This document shows, piece after piece, positions 12,403 through 22,403 of a stretch of DNA of 64,000 bases. Positions within the stretch are counted from its first letter, which is position 1. Each line of letters starts with the position of its first letter. The position numbers and the translations under genes are program-made. Under the pieces are notes generated by a model. The model ran no database searches and was not told where the DNA came from. It saw only the letters and a list, made by a program, of their open reading frames with translations. The stretch is from Monocercomonoides exilis (taxonomy: Eukaryota > Preaxostyla > Oxymonadida > Polymastigidae): NCBI GenBank assembly GCA_001643675.2, contig LSRY02000002.1, positions 161,501-225,500 of the forward strand, given 5' to 3'.

Positions 12403-15229
12403 ATGCATGACACAGGATGTCAATTTGTGAAATTACAAAAACAGTGCGAAACGAAATACGGACCAGGTTTATGAACTTTTTTTCGATTTTTTTATTTTTT
12501 AATTTCTTGTTGTTTTTCTTTGTGAAAAGTGTATGATCATCCTCGAAAAAAAAATGAATTTCTTTCTCGAATTTCATTTGAAGTTATCGGAGAATCATTA
12601 TGGATATCTTACACTCTCGTTGATGTAAGTGGAACATCAAAAAAAGATTGCCATAAGTATTATTTGTGCCCTATTTCGAAAGAAGGATTTCCCTGCGGTG
12701 TATCAGGTCGAAGAAGTTATTCTGTGGTTGTTAATCATAAATGTGAACTATTGAAACACAAAAATATTGTTCTATTCAAAAAAGCATATGATCCCATATC
12801 AATTTGCCAAGATCCAATGTCTCTTTCAATGTCAGATGGCCCAACAAGTGTTTCAGAATTACAAAAGCAATTTATTTCCTTGATTTGCCGATGCAATTCT
12901 TCGTTTTTGGCATCATCATCAAAAGAAATGAATTCGTTTATTTTTTCGTTGATCAAAGCTGGACAAAGTAACCCTTCGCTATCATCAACATTAATTTTCC
13001 CATATTTAACACGCAAAAAAATCGCCCACATGGTTCTAAAAGAAAAATCTAGAGTGGTGAAGGAAAAGGAGTCAACAATTAGAAACAATGGAGTGAGCAT
13101 AATGTTGGATGGAGCATCAGTGGTGAATCGAAAGATCATTGTTGTTACAGTATCAAAATTGTCATTTGACAGCAAACCATTATTTTGGGGATTATATCCA
13201 CCATGCGGAACTACCAAAGAGTTCAATATCCTTGTTAACAATCTAATATATGAATTCAGTCAATATAACACAATTGTGAGAAGTTTTTGTACAGATGGGT
13301 TTTCTTCTCAAATCAGAGCAATAGAGAATTTCACAAGTCAGGAAAGCAATGCAGATTCAGTTGAAGAAAAGCATCAGAGATTTATTCCTTTTCATATTTA
13401 CTGCTGTAATCACTTGACAAATTTGGTTATCACAAATTTATTCACAAAAGTTCCATTTCTTTGTGATCTCAAATTAAAAATGCTAAATTTTTCTCAAAAA
13501 GCCCATACTCTGCCATTGAAAAACCTTCTGAAGAAGCGTGCACCGACTTTTGTCTCAACAAGATGGAATTCATTGTACGAAATAGCTTCGTTCATCAGGA
13601 AAAAGAATCAAATCATTCAAAAGGAAAATTTATTAGACACGGAAAGCCTTGTGGATATCATCAAAGCAGAAGTGTTCTTATTCCCTTTTCATTTGCTTCA
13701 TATGAATTTCGAAAATGATAGTATCAAGTTGAGTCAAGTTTTCCCAATTTTATTAAGATCTTTTGAGTTTTTTTTCTATATTTTGAAGCTGGTTCAGTTC
13801 AAAGAAGAAAAATGGAGAAACTCTATTGCGAACTCGCTTATATTGATGCATAATTATTTTTTTGTGGGAAGGCGCGGTGAATATATAGCGCTTTCGTATG
13901 CTCTGACCCCAATTGGCATTCAGTTGGTTCGAAAACTATGCTTTCCTCTCAGAAACTTTTCAACACCATCTTTCTTTGTGAAAGAAGCTGAAACCTCTAG
14001 TCAATCCTCCTCAACAAAATCTTCAGACTTCATACACATAGCTTCATCATTATTTCATCCTTTACCTTATCCTGTTGACTTTAATGCAAATGAGTTTTTT
14101 TTATTTTTTATTTAAATTTCTTTAACTTTTGTTTTTGATATTTATTGTGCATTTTTTGAAACATAGGATGGATTATGAACCCCAGTCCCCAGCTGCATTT
14201 CAAGATAAATCAAAAAGTCAATCAGGTTTGAAACTATTCATATTAATTTATTTGCTGCATTTAATGCTTATACACATTTATATGTCTCTTGAAGAAAAAA
14301 ATGAATTGAATGGCATTCTTTTGTTGATACAGCAACTAGAAGAAACTGATCAAGAAACGTTTGGGAAGAGAAACGAAAAGAAACTTGTCATTGGAGAAGA
14401 GGATGAAGAAAGCGACGAATTTGGATTATTAGAAGCGGAAGAAAATTCAGTTGACGATATGTACGATTTTTTATTTGAACAAAAAAACCCAAGTCAAACT
14501 CAAATCGGGAAAGATAATGAAATATTCACAACATCTGTCGTTTCTTCAACTTCAAGCAATTCCAACTCTTCAACACCTTCATTTGTAAATCTTAATTGTT
14601 ATTCTTCGGCTAGTGTTTGTTCACAGGAAACAATGAATAAAACTCAAGAGGAACAGACGGATGTTGATAGAGTCCTTGAAGATAATCAGATGGATGAAAC
14701 AATATGTTTGGAAGATGACATTCACTGTCACTATCGTTGTTCTTTTGATGGACATCAGTCAGAATTAGATGAAGATATAGATTTTGATATTGAAGAATTA
14801 TTTTCGACTGGCAAATTTCCTGTTATTACAGAATTCAATGAAGAAAAAGAAAGACAAAGCATGAAACAGATAGAGAACACGTTATTTGTTGATTGGTTTC
14901 CAAGGCTTGATGCATATTTTTCGAAATATGCAAAAAAAGTTTTGGTAGGCATGGAAAAGGAATACTCAGAAGGTTGCAAGCTGCTGTTTGAAAGGCAGAT
15001 GAGATCAAAGCCGGATGATTTATATGAAAATAACCCAGAAATTTATTACCAAGTGCTGGCAGCATATGGAAATATTCAAACCGTTTATTCTGGATTGTGC
15101 CTTTCGTTAATTGTTTCCCCCTGTAGTGAAGCCAGCTGTGAACGAGTTATTTCCAGAATTAAAAACATCATTGGAGATCAAAGATATTCTTTAAACATGC
15201 AAACACTTGAAGCAATCCTTCACATTTGA
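12403..15229 (+). CDS. hAT transposase (four exons)
   Basis: This is the enzyme that excises and inserts the surrounding element, acting in the nucleus. My exon model is 12403-12466, 12530-14093, 14167-14225 and 14295-15229, all with GT-AG introns of 63, 73 and 69 nt, giving about 873 residues. Visible motifs, in order, are a Cys/His-containing N-terminal region, the SIMLDG segment (likely first catalytic Asp), RSFCTDGFSSQ (second Asp region), the FHIYCCNHLTNLV segment matching the CxxH region, a long helical insertion, an acidic linker, and the C-terminal dimerisation motif SPCSEASCERVISR followed by LNMQTLEAILHI. The C-terminal block is the diagnostic hAT signature. No stop or frameshift remains once the introns are removed, so the copy may be autonomous. 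The start at 12403 is the first ATG of an open exon; a further upstream exon beginning at 12240 cannot be excluded. Confidence 0.85.
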
Positions 15230-15910
15230 ATTATTTTTGTTTTTGTATCATTTTTTTCTCCATTTCAATTCTGTTTTCACTTCGAACAAAGCCTTTCTAA
15301 AAATCACACTTGTTCATTGTACCAAATAAATATTTCAATTGAAACATTTCAATTAATTTCAATTTTGAATCATCCACAGGAAACAAAAGAATGACGAACA
15401 AAACTTAAATTTGAAAATGGAATGAAAAGAAAAACGTTAGCTTTTTCCGTTGTTGGTTGACGATGAAATTTCAAGTTGGAAACGACTCTGAACAAGTGAA
15501 AAAATGAGCAATTGTGATTCTTCCTAAGAAAAAAAATAAAGAAAAAATGAGAAAAAGAATGATTGATTAAAATTCTTTCGTATTTTGTTCAGCCCTTGGA
15601 ATCCATAAGTATGATTTCTTCTTTGCAGTGCATTGATATGGATGTTGTGCGATTTTTCTTTGGAAACTGTTTCATTTCGAAAGTCTGTCCACATGATGAT
15701 CATTTCATTTCATTTACTGAGTGCGTTCAAGAAAGGAATTCTCATTGAAAAAAGAAAGGAGGGAAAAAGGTGGACTCCGAGCGGAGTTAAAAAAATAGAA
15801 ATGAAAAGAGATTTTTGTAGTCGAATTGTTTGAAGTGAAGAAAGAGAAAAATAAAAAAGAAAATAATGATGAAAAATTCAATAAAGTTATCTGTTGTTTC
15901 ATATAGATAA
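15230..15910. other. non-coding interior of the hAT element
   Basis: AT-rich. A short ORF at 15563-15748 (containing FFFGNCFISKVCPHDDHF) is the only coding-like stretch and is unsupported by any family match. Confidence 0.4.
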
Positions 15911-16162
15911 TTGACTTGCCAAAAGTCAAAAAAAACGTTCTTAATTGATTTCAACATTTATTTCTCTTGCTCTGTTTTTTCTCTCACGATAATATTTTTA
16001 TTTATTACTAGAACTGAAATCTCAGAATATTTTGACAAACTGGTGAGGAAACTTGAGGAACGCCAGATATTTGAAAAGTCCATTAAAGACACTGTTCTTT
16101 ACGATATATTAACAAACAATCATTTGTATTTTCATGAAAGTGATTTGCAGAAATATGATTGA
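15911..16162 (+). CDS. small hypothetical ORF inside the hAT element
   Basis: The last roughly 50 codons (from about 16012) read as a charged helical protein (EYFDKLVRKLEERQIF, then LTNNHLYFHESDLQKYD) and follow a plausible acceptor (TTATTACTAG ending near 16010). The upstream portion is hydrophobic and looks like intron sequence rather than coding. I do not recognise the protein. It is probably the 3' exon of a short element-borne gene or captured fragment. Confidence 0.3.
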   Translation: MTCQKSKKTFLIDFNIYFSCSVFSLTIIFLFITRTEISEYFDKLVRKLEERQIFEKSIKDTVLYDILTNNHLYFHESDLQKYD

Positions 16163-16559
16163 TGAAAGACTTTGAGTTGATAAAAAATGAGAATGATAAA
16201 AATCTTTCCATTTATCTTTTATTTGAAATTTATTTTTCATTTCAACAAAATGAAGAAAAATAAATATCACTTTTTTTTGATAAAGAGACACAAACATAAA
16301 TTGAATTTTGACATGATTTTCAAATGAAAAAAAAAGAATGTCAGAAAACATAGCTTTTGATAATCAATATTTAACATTTCTCATTTACAAAAGCATTCAT
16401 TGAATAATTTCCGAAACAATCTGAAAGTTAATTATCAAAAAGAAATTGTCTAAATCGAAGTTTTATGAAACCTTGTGAAAGAATGATCGAATCCTTCCAA
16501 CACCATTTTTTTCAATCACTTTCCTTTTCAACTCTTTTTTTTTAGACTTCTATTTCATC

Positions 16560-17580
16560 TTTCCCCTCTTCCTTCTATTGTCTTGAAGAATTTATAAGGA
16601 ATTTCAAGCTTCGAAATATCAGCCCATTTTTCAATATTGATTGTTGAATCTCCTCCTAAATAATATCGACGGACGCACTTTCCAGCAATTCTTCAATTTT
16701 CACCGCTCTTCTGTATGTTTTTTTTTAATGCATGAATACAATTATCGCTGAATTCTTTGTGGTTATCCCTCGATGCTCGAAACACATTTGAAATAAAGCC
16801 AAAATGCCTAACAAATAATTCTTTCCACGAATTGCAATGGATTAAGTGCAAAAGCAACATATTTTTCCATCTCTTCAAAAAAATTTCCTCATCAGTTTTT
16901 CGTTTCTTTCCTCTTCAATCTCTCTCTTTCCTTCTATATTTCTATTCAGCTCATCCAATTCTCTTTCCGATTCTCTCGCAAAATGCAGCTCGTTCACGAT
17001 GCCTTTTTCCAAGCCGTATGTTATATTAAAGCAGTTCATCGTAAAACTCCTAGCAGAATGATGAATTAGTCTTGTCAAATTGATGAGTTCATGATAATGT
17101 TGGATAATTTCTTTGAATTCATTCAATAACAGTTCCTCTGACATTTTCTAATGAAAAAAAGAAATAATAGTCAGTTTATAAAAAAATGGCACAAAAATAT
17201 TTCAAAATTGATATTCAAAGTTGTTAATGAAAGCAATACCATTACTCCTTCTTCGTTTGTTTTTTCACTTTCCGCTATCTTTAAGGAAGCTTTCGTAAAG
17301 AAAGGCACACTTATTGATATCAATTTCGAATTGAACCTGTTGTGAAGCAAACGACAGCATTCGCACAGATCAACAAGCCACTTTTCATTCTTTTCTTTCT
17401 TTTTTTGTCTTCACCAATGATCATGTCCTCAAATTTTGCTTTCGTAATAAAAAAATCATTTCATTCATTCCATAACTTTTTCAACATTCTGCAATATCCC
17501 TTTGGCTTTAACAGCCAAGTTGAATTTCTCAATGAAAATTTCTCTTCTTCCATAATTCAATTCAAATTGAAGAACAGATC
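16560..17580 (-). pseudogene. helical, BAR/sorting-nexin-like gene remnant in the hAT element
   Basis: Minus-strand reading gives long amphipathic helices with the order seen in BAR domains of sorting nexins. They are a KFNLAVKAKGILQNVEKVM helix (about 17550-17470), WLVDLCECCRLLHNRF (about 17360-17310), KIAESEKTNEEGV (about 17220-17185), the open block 17144-16875 (EFKEIIQHYHELINLTR, then ERELDELNRNIEGKREIEEE), and a final HLIHCNSWKELF stretch near 16800-16840 resembling the family's closing Trp-Glu helix. The pieces sit in different frames and I cannot join all of them with GT-AG introns. It is either a multi-intron gene I have not resolved or a decayed captured host gene. The BAR assignment is by pattern only. 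Confidence 0.33.
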
Positions 17581-18067
17581 GATAGAATAAATTGATTCCA
17601 ATTCTTTTTAATTATTTCTCAATTATTTCATTTATTTCTTAAGTTTTCTGTTTATGATCTTCATCATCGAAATCTTCCAGTCCAAAAAGCATTTCTGCAA
17701 AAAAAAATAAATAAAATAAAATAAAAATGGAGATTTCAATAAATAAAAATTCAAAAAGATCAACAACTTCACATAGCAAAATAATCATGTTTTGTTCAAT
17801 TTTCGTGCTTTCACGATGAAATATCAAATTGAAGACAACTCAACTATCATTAATTTTGTTGAACAAAAATAAGTTGAAAGATATGTTTTGAAACAACACA
17901 ATCAATAATTATCGATGATCATACCAATGTTCATTCATTCCATTGAGCTTTTGAGCCTTTTCTTTGAATGGAACAAAAGAATGATTTGATTTGTTTAAAA
18001 ATTCATATAATTGTGGGACATTTTGATCAAATGGCAATTTTCAAAAACATGTCAAATGAATCCTCAT

Positions 18068-18132
18068 ATATATATATATATATATATTTCTTTTGCTTTT
18101 GAAATAATTTTTTTTTTTTTTTTTTTTTTTTT
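18068..18132. repeat. (TA)n tract and poly-T run near the right end of the hAT element
   Basis: An alternating TA stretch at about 18068-18087 is followed by a T run at about 18108-18132 just inside the right terminal repeat. Confidence 0.8.
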
Positions 18133-18179
18133 GTGAGGTGGAAAACTGGTGACGGACGTGACAAACTTTTTTTTTCACG

Positions 18180-18192
18180 TCACCCAGGCTTA
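18180..18192 (-). repeat. right terminal inverted repeat of the hAT element
   Basis: TCACCCAGGCTTA, the exact reverse complement of the left end. Confidence 0.9.
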
Positions 18193-18200
18193 CTTTATTC
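18193..18200. repeat. target site duplication, right (CTTTATTC)
   Basis: Identical to 11943-11950. It marks the right boundary of the hAT insertion. Confidence 0.92.
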
Positions 18201-18302
18201 AAGTGTCACTTCACTCATTGAAAATAACATGACTTCATTTTTGATAAACCCAGTTCATTCAAAAAAGTTGAATTTATTCAAACTGAAAAATTCTATTTGT
18301 AA

Positions 18303-18541
18303 TGTCTAAATTTTTTGTTATGTTCCTTTTGTTCAATTTTCGAATAGAACAAAAATCACAAATTTCGATCAAATTTCTGTTCCCAATCATGAAAATTCAC
18401 AAAAATGGAAATAATAACATTGTCAAGATTTCATTTTCATTTCAGCAAAATTTGGTGGTGGAAACAGAAATTTGATCGAAATATGAAATTTTTATTCTAT
18501 TTGAAAATTAAACAAAAGGAACTGAACAAAAAATAAAGACA
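18303..18541. repeat. imperfect inverted repeat with about 80-bp arms
   Basis: The left arm (18303-18384) and right arm (18459-18541) are near reverse complements. Matching blocks include TTCCTTTTGTT / AACAAAAGGAA, TCGATCAAATTTCTGTT / AACAGAAATTTGATCGA and GTCT / AGAC at the ends. The spacer is about 75 bp. It could be a small foldback or MITE-type element, or an inverted duplication. A transcript across it would form a long hairpin. Confidence 0.75.
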
Positions 18542-19061
18542 AATTCATCTATTGTTTGCCTTTGGGAAGAGAATATGTATTCAAATGCTAAAATTATCAC
18601 AACTGTTTCAAAAACAGATGCATAATCTGAAATAAATATTAAGATGTCATCAATATATCTTTTCACTTTTTTGTGTTCAATTAATAATATTCAAGGGAAA
18701 TAATTGAACCGAAAATTATGAATGAAAAAATATGATTCCAAAAATTATCACCCACATCTCCATATAAACACATGAATTTCATCAATATAAATGAAAACAT
18801 TTTTTTATCAGAAAAATCTTGAACAAAAATATTTTCACTGTTATTTTTTAAAAAAAAAAAATTAAAAATTCTTTTCCAAGCAACAGAAATAAAAAAATTC
18901 TTATTTTTTTTTGATGAAAATGAGTGATTCCAATGAAAATTTAAGATATGAACAATCTTACAATTCGTGAAATGATTGCAAGACAGAACATTTTATAATT
19001 TTCAAGAAATGAAACAAATTAAAGTTCATTAAATTTTCTGAGTTAACAAGATATCAATGTC
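18542..19061. other. AT-rich spacer
   Basis: No gene is supported. Copy 2 of the dispersed GGGTGAT motif lies at 18731-18753. Confidence 0.45.
18731..18753 (-). repeat. dispersed GGGTGAT...ATCATA motif, copy 2
   Basis: Same motif and orientation as the copy at 4823-4845, with one or two substitutions. Confidence 0.4.
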
Positions 19062-19924
19062 TTACATATACTCAACACATTCTTCATCTTCATTCTCTTT
19101 CATGTTCTCTTCACCTTTGCTTTCATTTGAAGATTTATCCTTTGAAAATGTTGTTGGGGGATGCGTTTCTTTCACTTCAGACCCTGATGATCCGGTTAAA
19201 GAATCGTCATTGAAATCTGTTTCTCCTATTATTTTTATAAAAGAAAAATTTAAATCAATCAACATTATATAAAGAAAAACAACACCATATTTTTTAACTA
19301 ACGCTTGAAGATCTGGAATTGCTTTTGCAGATAAAATTGGATATGGATAAGTTATCAAAGCATAAAGTTGCTGATCCCGAGAATTTTTCCACTTTATAAA
19401 TGAAAAATTTCAAAATTTGTCTTTTTTTCAAATACAATTCACACTTTAATCAAACAAAATCCTTCACCTTGAAGCGCATTTCCGAATCTTCCATAAATCA
19501 TTTCTGGGAACCATCTTCAAAAATGATAATTAAAAACAGATAGAAAGTTTTATACAACAAATCACTAGAAAAGAAAGCTAATACCTGTGGACATCAAAAA
19601 CATTTGAATCAATCGTAACCCCATGAGAAAATGATTGCATTTCATTTGAATGATATTGCAAAATTGTCCTAAAATGAACATATTTTTAACAATAGAAATT
19701 TACTAATCAATATTATACTTAAGTTCTGCTTCCTTTGCGGGATATGTGGAAAATAATATTTGTGCTTCATCATTAAACAAGACAAAACGAGACCATTCTG
19801 TGCAAGGATCGCTTTTAATTGCTGTAATAAACTCAGATTTGGATGTAATGTTCATTTCAGATAATTTAATACCACTTCCCTCTCCTTTATTACCTTCTGG
19901 CAAGCTGGATGACGAATCAGACAT
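19062..19924 (-). CDS. profilin-like protein with acidic C-terminal tail (five exons)
   Basis: The exon model on the minus strand is 19924-19719, 19668-19585, 19514-19445, 19391-19286 and 19225-19062. The GT-AG introns are 50, 70, 53 and 60 nt, and the total is 209 codons ending in TAA. The reading frame closes at every junction, which is good evidence for the model. The middle of the protein follows the profilin order: a Trp-containing N-terminal helix region (CTEWSRFVLFNDEAQILF), a GVTIDSNVFDVHR strand pair, the IYGRFGN...GEGFCLIK hairpin corresponding to the family's GRKGxxGxxIxKT signature, and a C-terminal LYALITYPYPI strand plus helix (IPDLQALVKKYG). The sequence before residue 25 and the roughly 50 acidic, Ser-rich residues after the fold are extra compared with ordinary profilins of about 125-140 residues. 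Profilins bind actin monomers and proline-rich ligands. The family call is by pattern and the sequence is divergent. Confidence 0.6.
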
Positions 19925-20144
19925 TTCACTTAGTAATCAATAACTAATTGGGTTGTTAGATCTTTGTTAAAAATAATATGGCAACACTTTTTTATCATTC
20001 AAAATAATTGAGAAGAAACCAGATAATTGAAGAAGCTTATTGTATCAAAATACAATACTTAGCTTTTTCATTAAATAAACACAAGATCTTATCATTTTTC
20101 ATCTTTTCCAATTAAAAAATTTCGAAAAAACTTGTAAATCAAAA
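19925..20144. promoter_or_regulatory. divergent intergenic promoter region
   Basis: These 220 bp separate the start codons of the profilin-like gene (leftward) and the orphan ORF (rightward), so both promoters must lie here. I see AT-rich sequence but no motif I can name. Confidence 0.4.
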
Positions 20145-20747
20145 ATGTCAAAAGTTACATATCTCCAGTTATTTCGCAAAAAGTATTGCAAAGACAACAA
20201 ATTGAAGGATATGCATGAAGAATTTCCACAAAAAATTCCTCAAATTAAAAATGGATTTCTAAAAGATAAAAAACTTTGGAAATCTTCTCATTGCTTTGTT
20301 TGCTCAGAAGAAGAATACTTAATCGAATTTTTTAAGGACAATCCCGGAGTTCCAGTTGCTCTCAACTGTTTGACTTTTGGAGTGAAGCACACTAAAACTT
20401 GCAATTCAGCATCTTTACCTTCTTACACAATTCCAGAATCTCAACACATTACAAATTTATCAAAAGTTCAGTCGCCAAAATGTTGCACATATGATGAAAT
20501 AACTAAAACAAAATACTTTACTACTTCAGATACATTGGAAGAAGATAGAAAATATTATAAAAACGAAGCTCTAAGAGCTGGAAGAAGCCAAAAACGAACG
20601 AATCACAAAGATTATCAAATCAAAAAGAATAATGAGAAATTGTTATACCAACCAACAAATTTAATACAAAATGACATTGATTCTTCTTCAATAAAGACAT
20701 TTTCTTCACATGAATATTATTCGCCATCTGATAATTACAAAACATGA
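20145..20747 (+). CDS. hypothetical protein, 200 aa
   Basis: A single uninterrupted frame with an ATG after an A-rich leader and a TGA stop. The protein is basic, Lys/Ser/Tyr-rich and soluble, with no signal peptide or membrane segment. Cysteines are scattered (HCFVC near residue 50, LNC, KTC, KCC near 121), but I cannot assemble a known zinc-binding pattern. The C-terminal third is Lys/Asn-rich and probably disordered. I do not recognise a family. Its length, divergent promoter with the profilin-like gene and codon-like composition support a real gene. Confidence 0.55.
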   Translation: MSKVTYLQLFRKKYCKDNKLKDMHEEFPQKIPQIKNGFLKDKKLWKSSHCFVCSEEEYLIEFFKDNPGVPVALNCLTFGVKHTKTCNSASLPSYTIPESQHITNLSKVQSPKCCTYDEITKTKYFTTSDTLEEDRKYYKNEALRAGRSQKRTNHKDYQIKKNNEKLLYQPTNLIQNDIDSSSIKTFSSHEYYSPSDNYKT

Positions 20748-21122
20748 ATACTGGTCTTCAGAAATCATTAACGCTATGCTTTATTCGTTCCAGAGGCAAT
20801 TTTTAATCCCATATACACTAAGAAGTCAATAAAGAATTTCATATAAAAATTTTTAGGAGTAATTTGCCTTCAATACAGTAAAATCTCACTTATTGAAGTT
20901 TCTATTCTTTTATTTTAACTCTTTTGTGAAGTATTACAATACAAGTATAACAAAGTTATTCAAGGTCAATCAGCTACAAAAAATATTTTTTTACAGAGAT
21001 GTGAAATTAACTTTGAAAGCAAAAACAATTTGTCCTGTTACCATAAACTTAAAAATTGGCCAAAAATGTTTTATTAAAAATATTAAATATGTCTTTTTCT
21101 TAAATACATCTTCAAGAATTAA
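20748..21122. other. convergent 3' spacer
   Basis: Lies between the 3' ends of the orphan ORF and the UMP kinase gene. An open frame at 20893-21144 overlaps the kinase 3' end and has no support. Confidence 0.4.
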
Positions 21123-21899
21123 TTATGCAATTGTTGTACCATGAAATCCTTCACCCAAAATGCATTTTTCCATATTATCAAGGTTTGAACCATCCAGCAC
21201 ATAGCAAGTGATGGCATCCTCTTTCAGAATTTGCGCAGCAATAGGATCAATTACTGTGCACATTCCAGGAGTAAAAGTTGTTCCAACAATTCCAATCAAT
21301 TGATCGTGACTTATTTTTTCAAGCATTGGAAGGCCTGGATTTTTTCTTGGATCTTTTTCATAAACTCCAGGAACATTTGTTGCATTGATCACATTTTTGC
21401 ATTGAATAGCTCTTGCAAGCTTAACAGAAACAGCATCTGTTGATTGGCCAGGAATTGTTCCCCCCATTACAGTTATTAATCCAGGAGAAACTGCATCTGG
21501 AGTTGTGTCAGTTGGAATTGATTGCCTTGCATGTTTGCCCAATGCTGCAAGAAGCAAATGAGCATTCATACGCGTTGCAAGAATACCACATTCATCACAC
21601 TAAACATAAATGAATTGTTAAAAAAAAAAATAATAAAATTTATATTTCAAATTAACATTTTCAAATTAAAAAATATGCACCTCTGCATTTGTCAGATCTG
21701 GATTCAACCCTTCTGCACATGCACGCTTCGCTGCAATGTAATCTCGCGCAGGTCTTCCACCCCCAATAACAACATGACATAAAATTCCTTTTTCTTTCAA
21801 TCTAATAAGCATTTCTGCGACTTTTTTCACAAATTCCACTTGAGGTCCTGGAGTTGCGACAAGAGATCCTCCAACAGATAGGACAAATGTCTTATTCAT
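21123..21899 (-). CDS. UMP kinase, archaeal-type (two exons)
   Basis: The exons are 21899-21681 and 21599-21123, joined across an 81-nt GT-AG intron, giving 231 residues and a TAA stop. The product belongs to the amino-acid-kinase fold and should phosphorylate UMP to UDP with ATP in the cytosol. The N-terminal SVGGSLVA loop, the HVVIGGGRPARDY phosphate-binding segment, the VMGGTIPGQSTDAV block, NATNVPGVYEKDPRKNP, and the C-terminal MCTVIDPIAAQIL followed by a terminal GTTI match the order and length (about 225 residues) of archaeal PyrH enzymes. Bacterial PyrH differs in the nucleotide-binding region, and the usual eukaryotic UMP/CMP kinases belong to an unrelated fold. Carbamate kinase was considered and rejected because it is longer and lacks the PGQSTDA block. 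All catalytic segments are intact, so I expect a working enzyme. Confidence 0.85.
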
Positions 21900-22403
21900 C
21901 TTTTATTAAAGACGCATTAATACCTATAAAACTATAAAAAAAAGATGAAATGAATACCTTTTCAGAAAATTGATATATAATGAACTATGGTCATGATCAA
22001 TGAAAATAACGAATTTACATTAAATGAGTAATTTTTCTTGAAAAATATATTCATAATAATGAAATAAAACTTTTACGTCATTTTTGTATTGTTTCTTTTG
22101 ATTTCATCAGTAATTGATAAAAACTGTAAAATGAGAAATATCAATATGTCTCTTTGTAAAAAAGCGAAAAGATAAAACTCGAATATTGCAATAGATTTTA
22201 TATCAAAATATATTGAACTGTATCTTAACGTTTAAGATAATTCATTCCCTTAATCTTTTATATGATATTGCTATTTGTTTCTTTAACATGTTACAATTTG
22301 ACGTTGCGGAAAGACAACGCAATAGACGGAAAACATTTTCATGTGGTTTATTTATATATATCTTCTGTTTGAAATTTGTGTTTTTTAATTGACTCGTTAA
22401 TAG
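21900..22403. other. divergent spacer holding unresolved 5' exon(s)
   Basis: Separates the UMP kinase start (leftward) from the importin-like gene (rightward). The first coding exon of the latter must lie here because the first exon I can support starts after an acceptor at 22402-22403. I could not identify its start codon with confidence. Confidence 0.4.

Larger units (their letters stand above)
11951..18192 (+). mobile_element. complete hAT-superfamily DNA transposon, 6,242 bp
   Basis: The ends are a perfect 13-bp inverted repeat: TAAGCCTGGGTGA at 11951-11963 and its reverse complement at 18180-18192, bounded by identical CTTTATTC duplications. Both ends carry subterminal copies of ACGTGACAAA and its inverse TTTCACGTC (about 12003-12027 on the left, about 18157-18180 on the right), plausible transposase-binding sites. 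The left half holds a four-exon transposase that is open throughout. The right half (15.2-18.2 kb) holds no second recognisable transposition gene but has a small plus-strand ORF and a minus-strand helical gene remnant that may be captured host sequence. Exact TIR and TSD identity points to a fairly recent insertion. Confidence 0.9.

Noticed and set aside
20893-21144. 83-aa plus-strand ORF
   Set aside because: It is AT-biased composition, overlaps the 3' end of the UMP kinase gene and has no motif.
21123-21899. Carbamate kinase (arginine deiminase pathway)
   Set aside because: The fold is shared, but length, the GGTIPGQSTDA block and the VIDPIAAQIL segment fit archaeal UMP kinase better.
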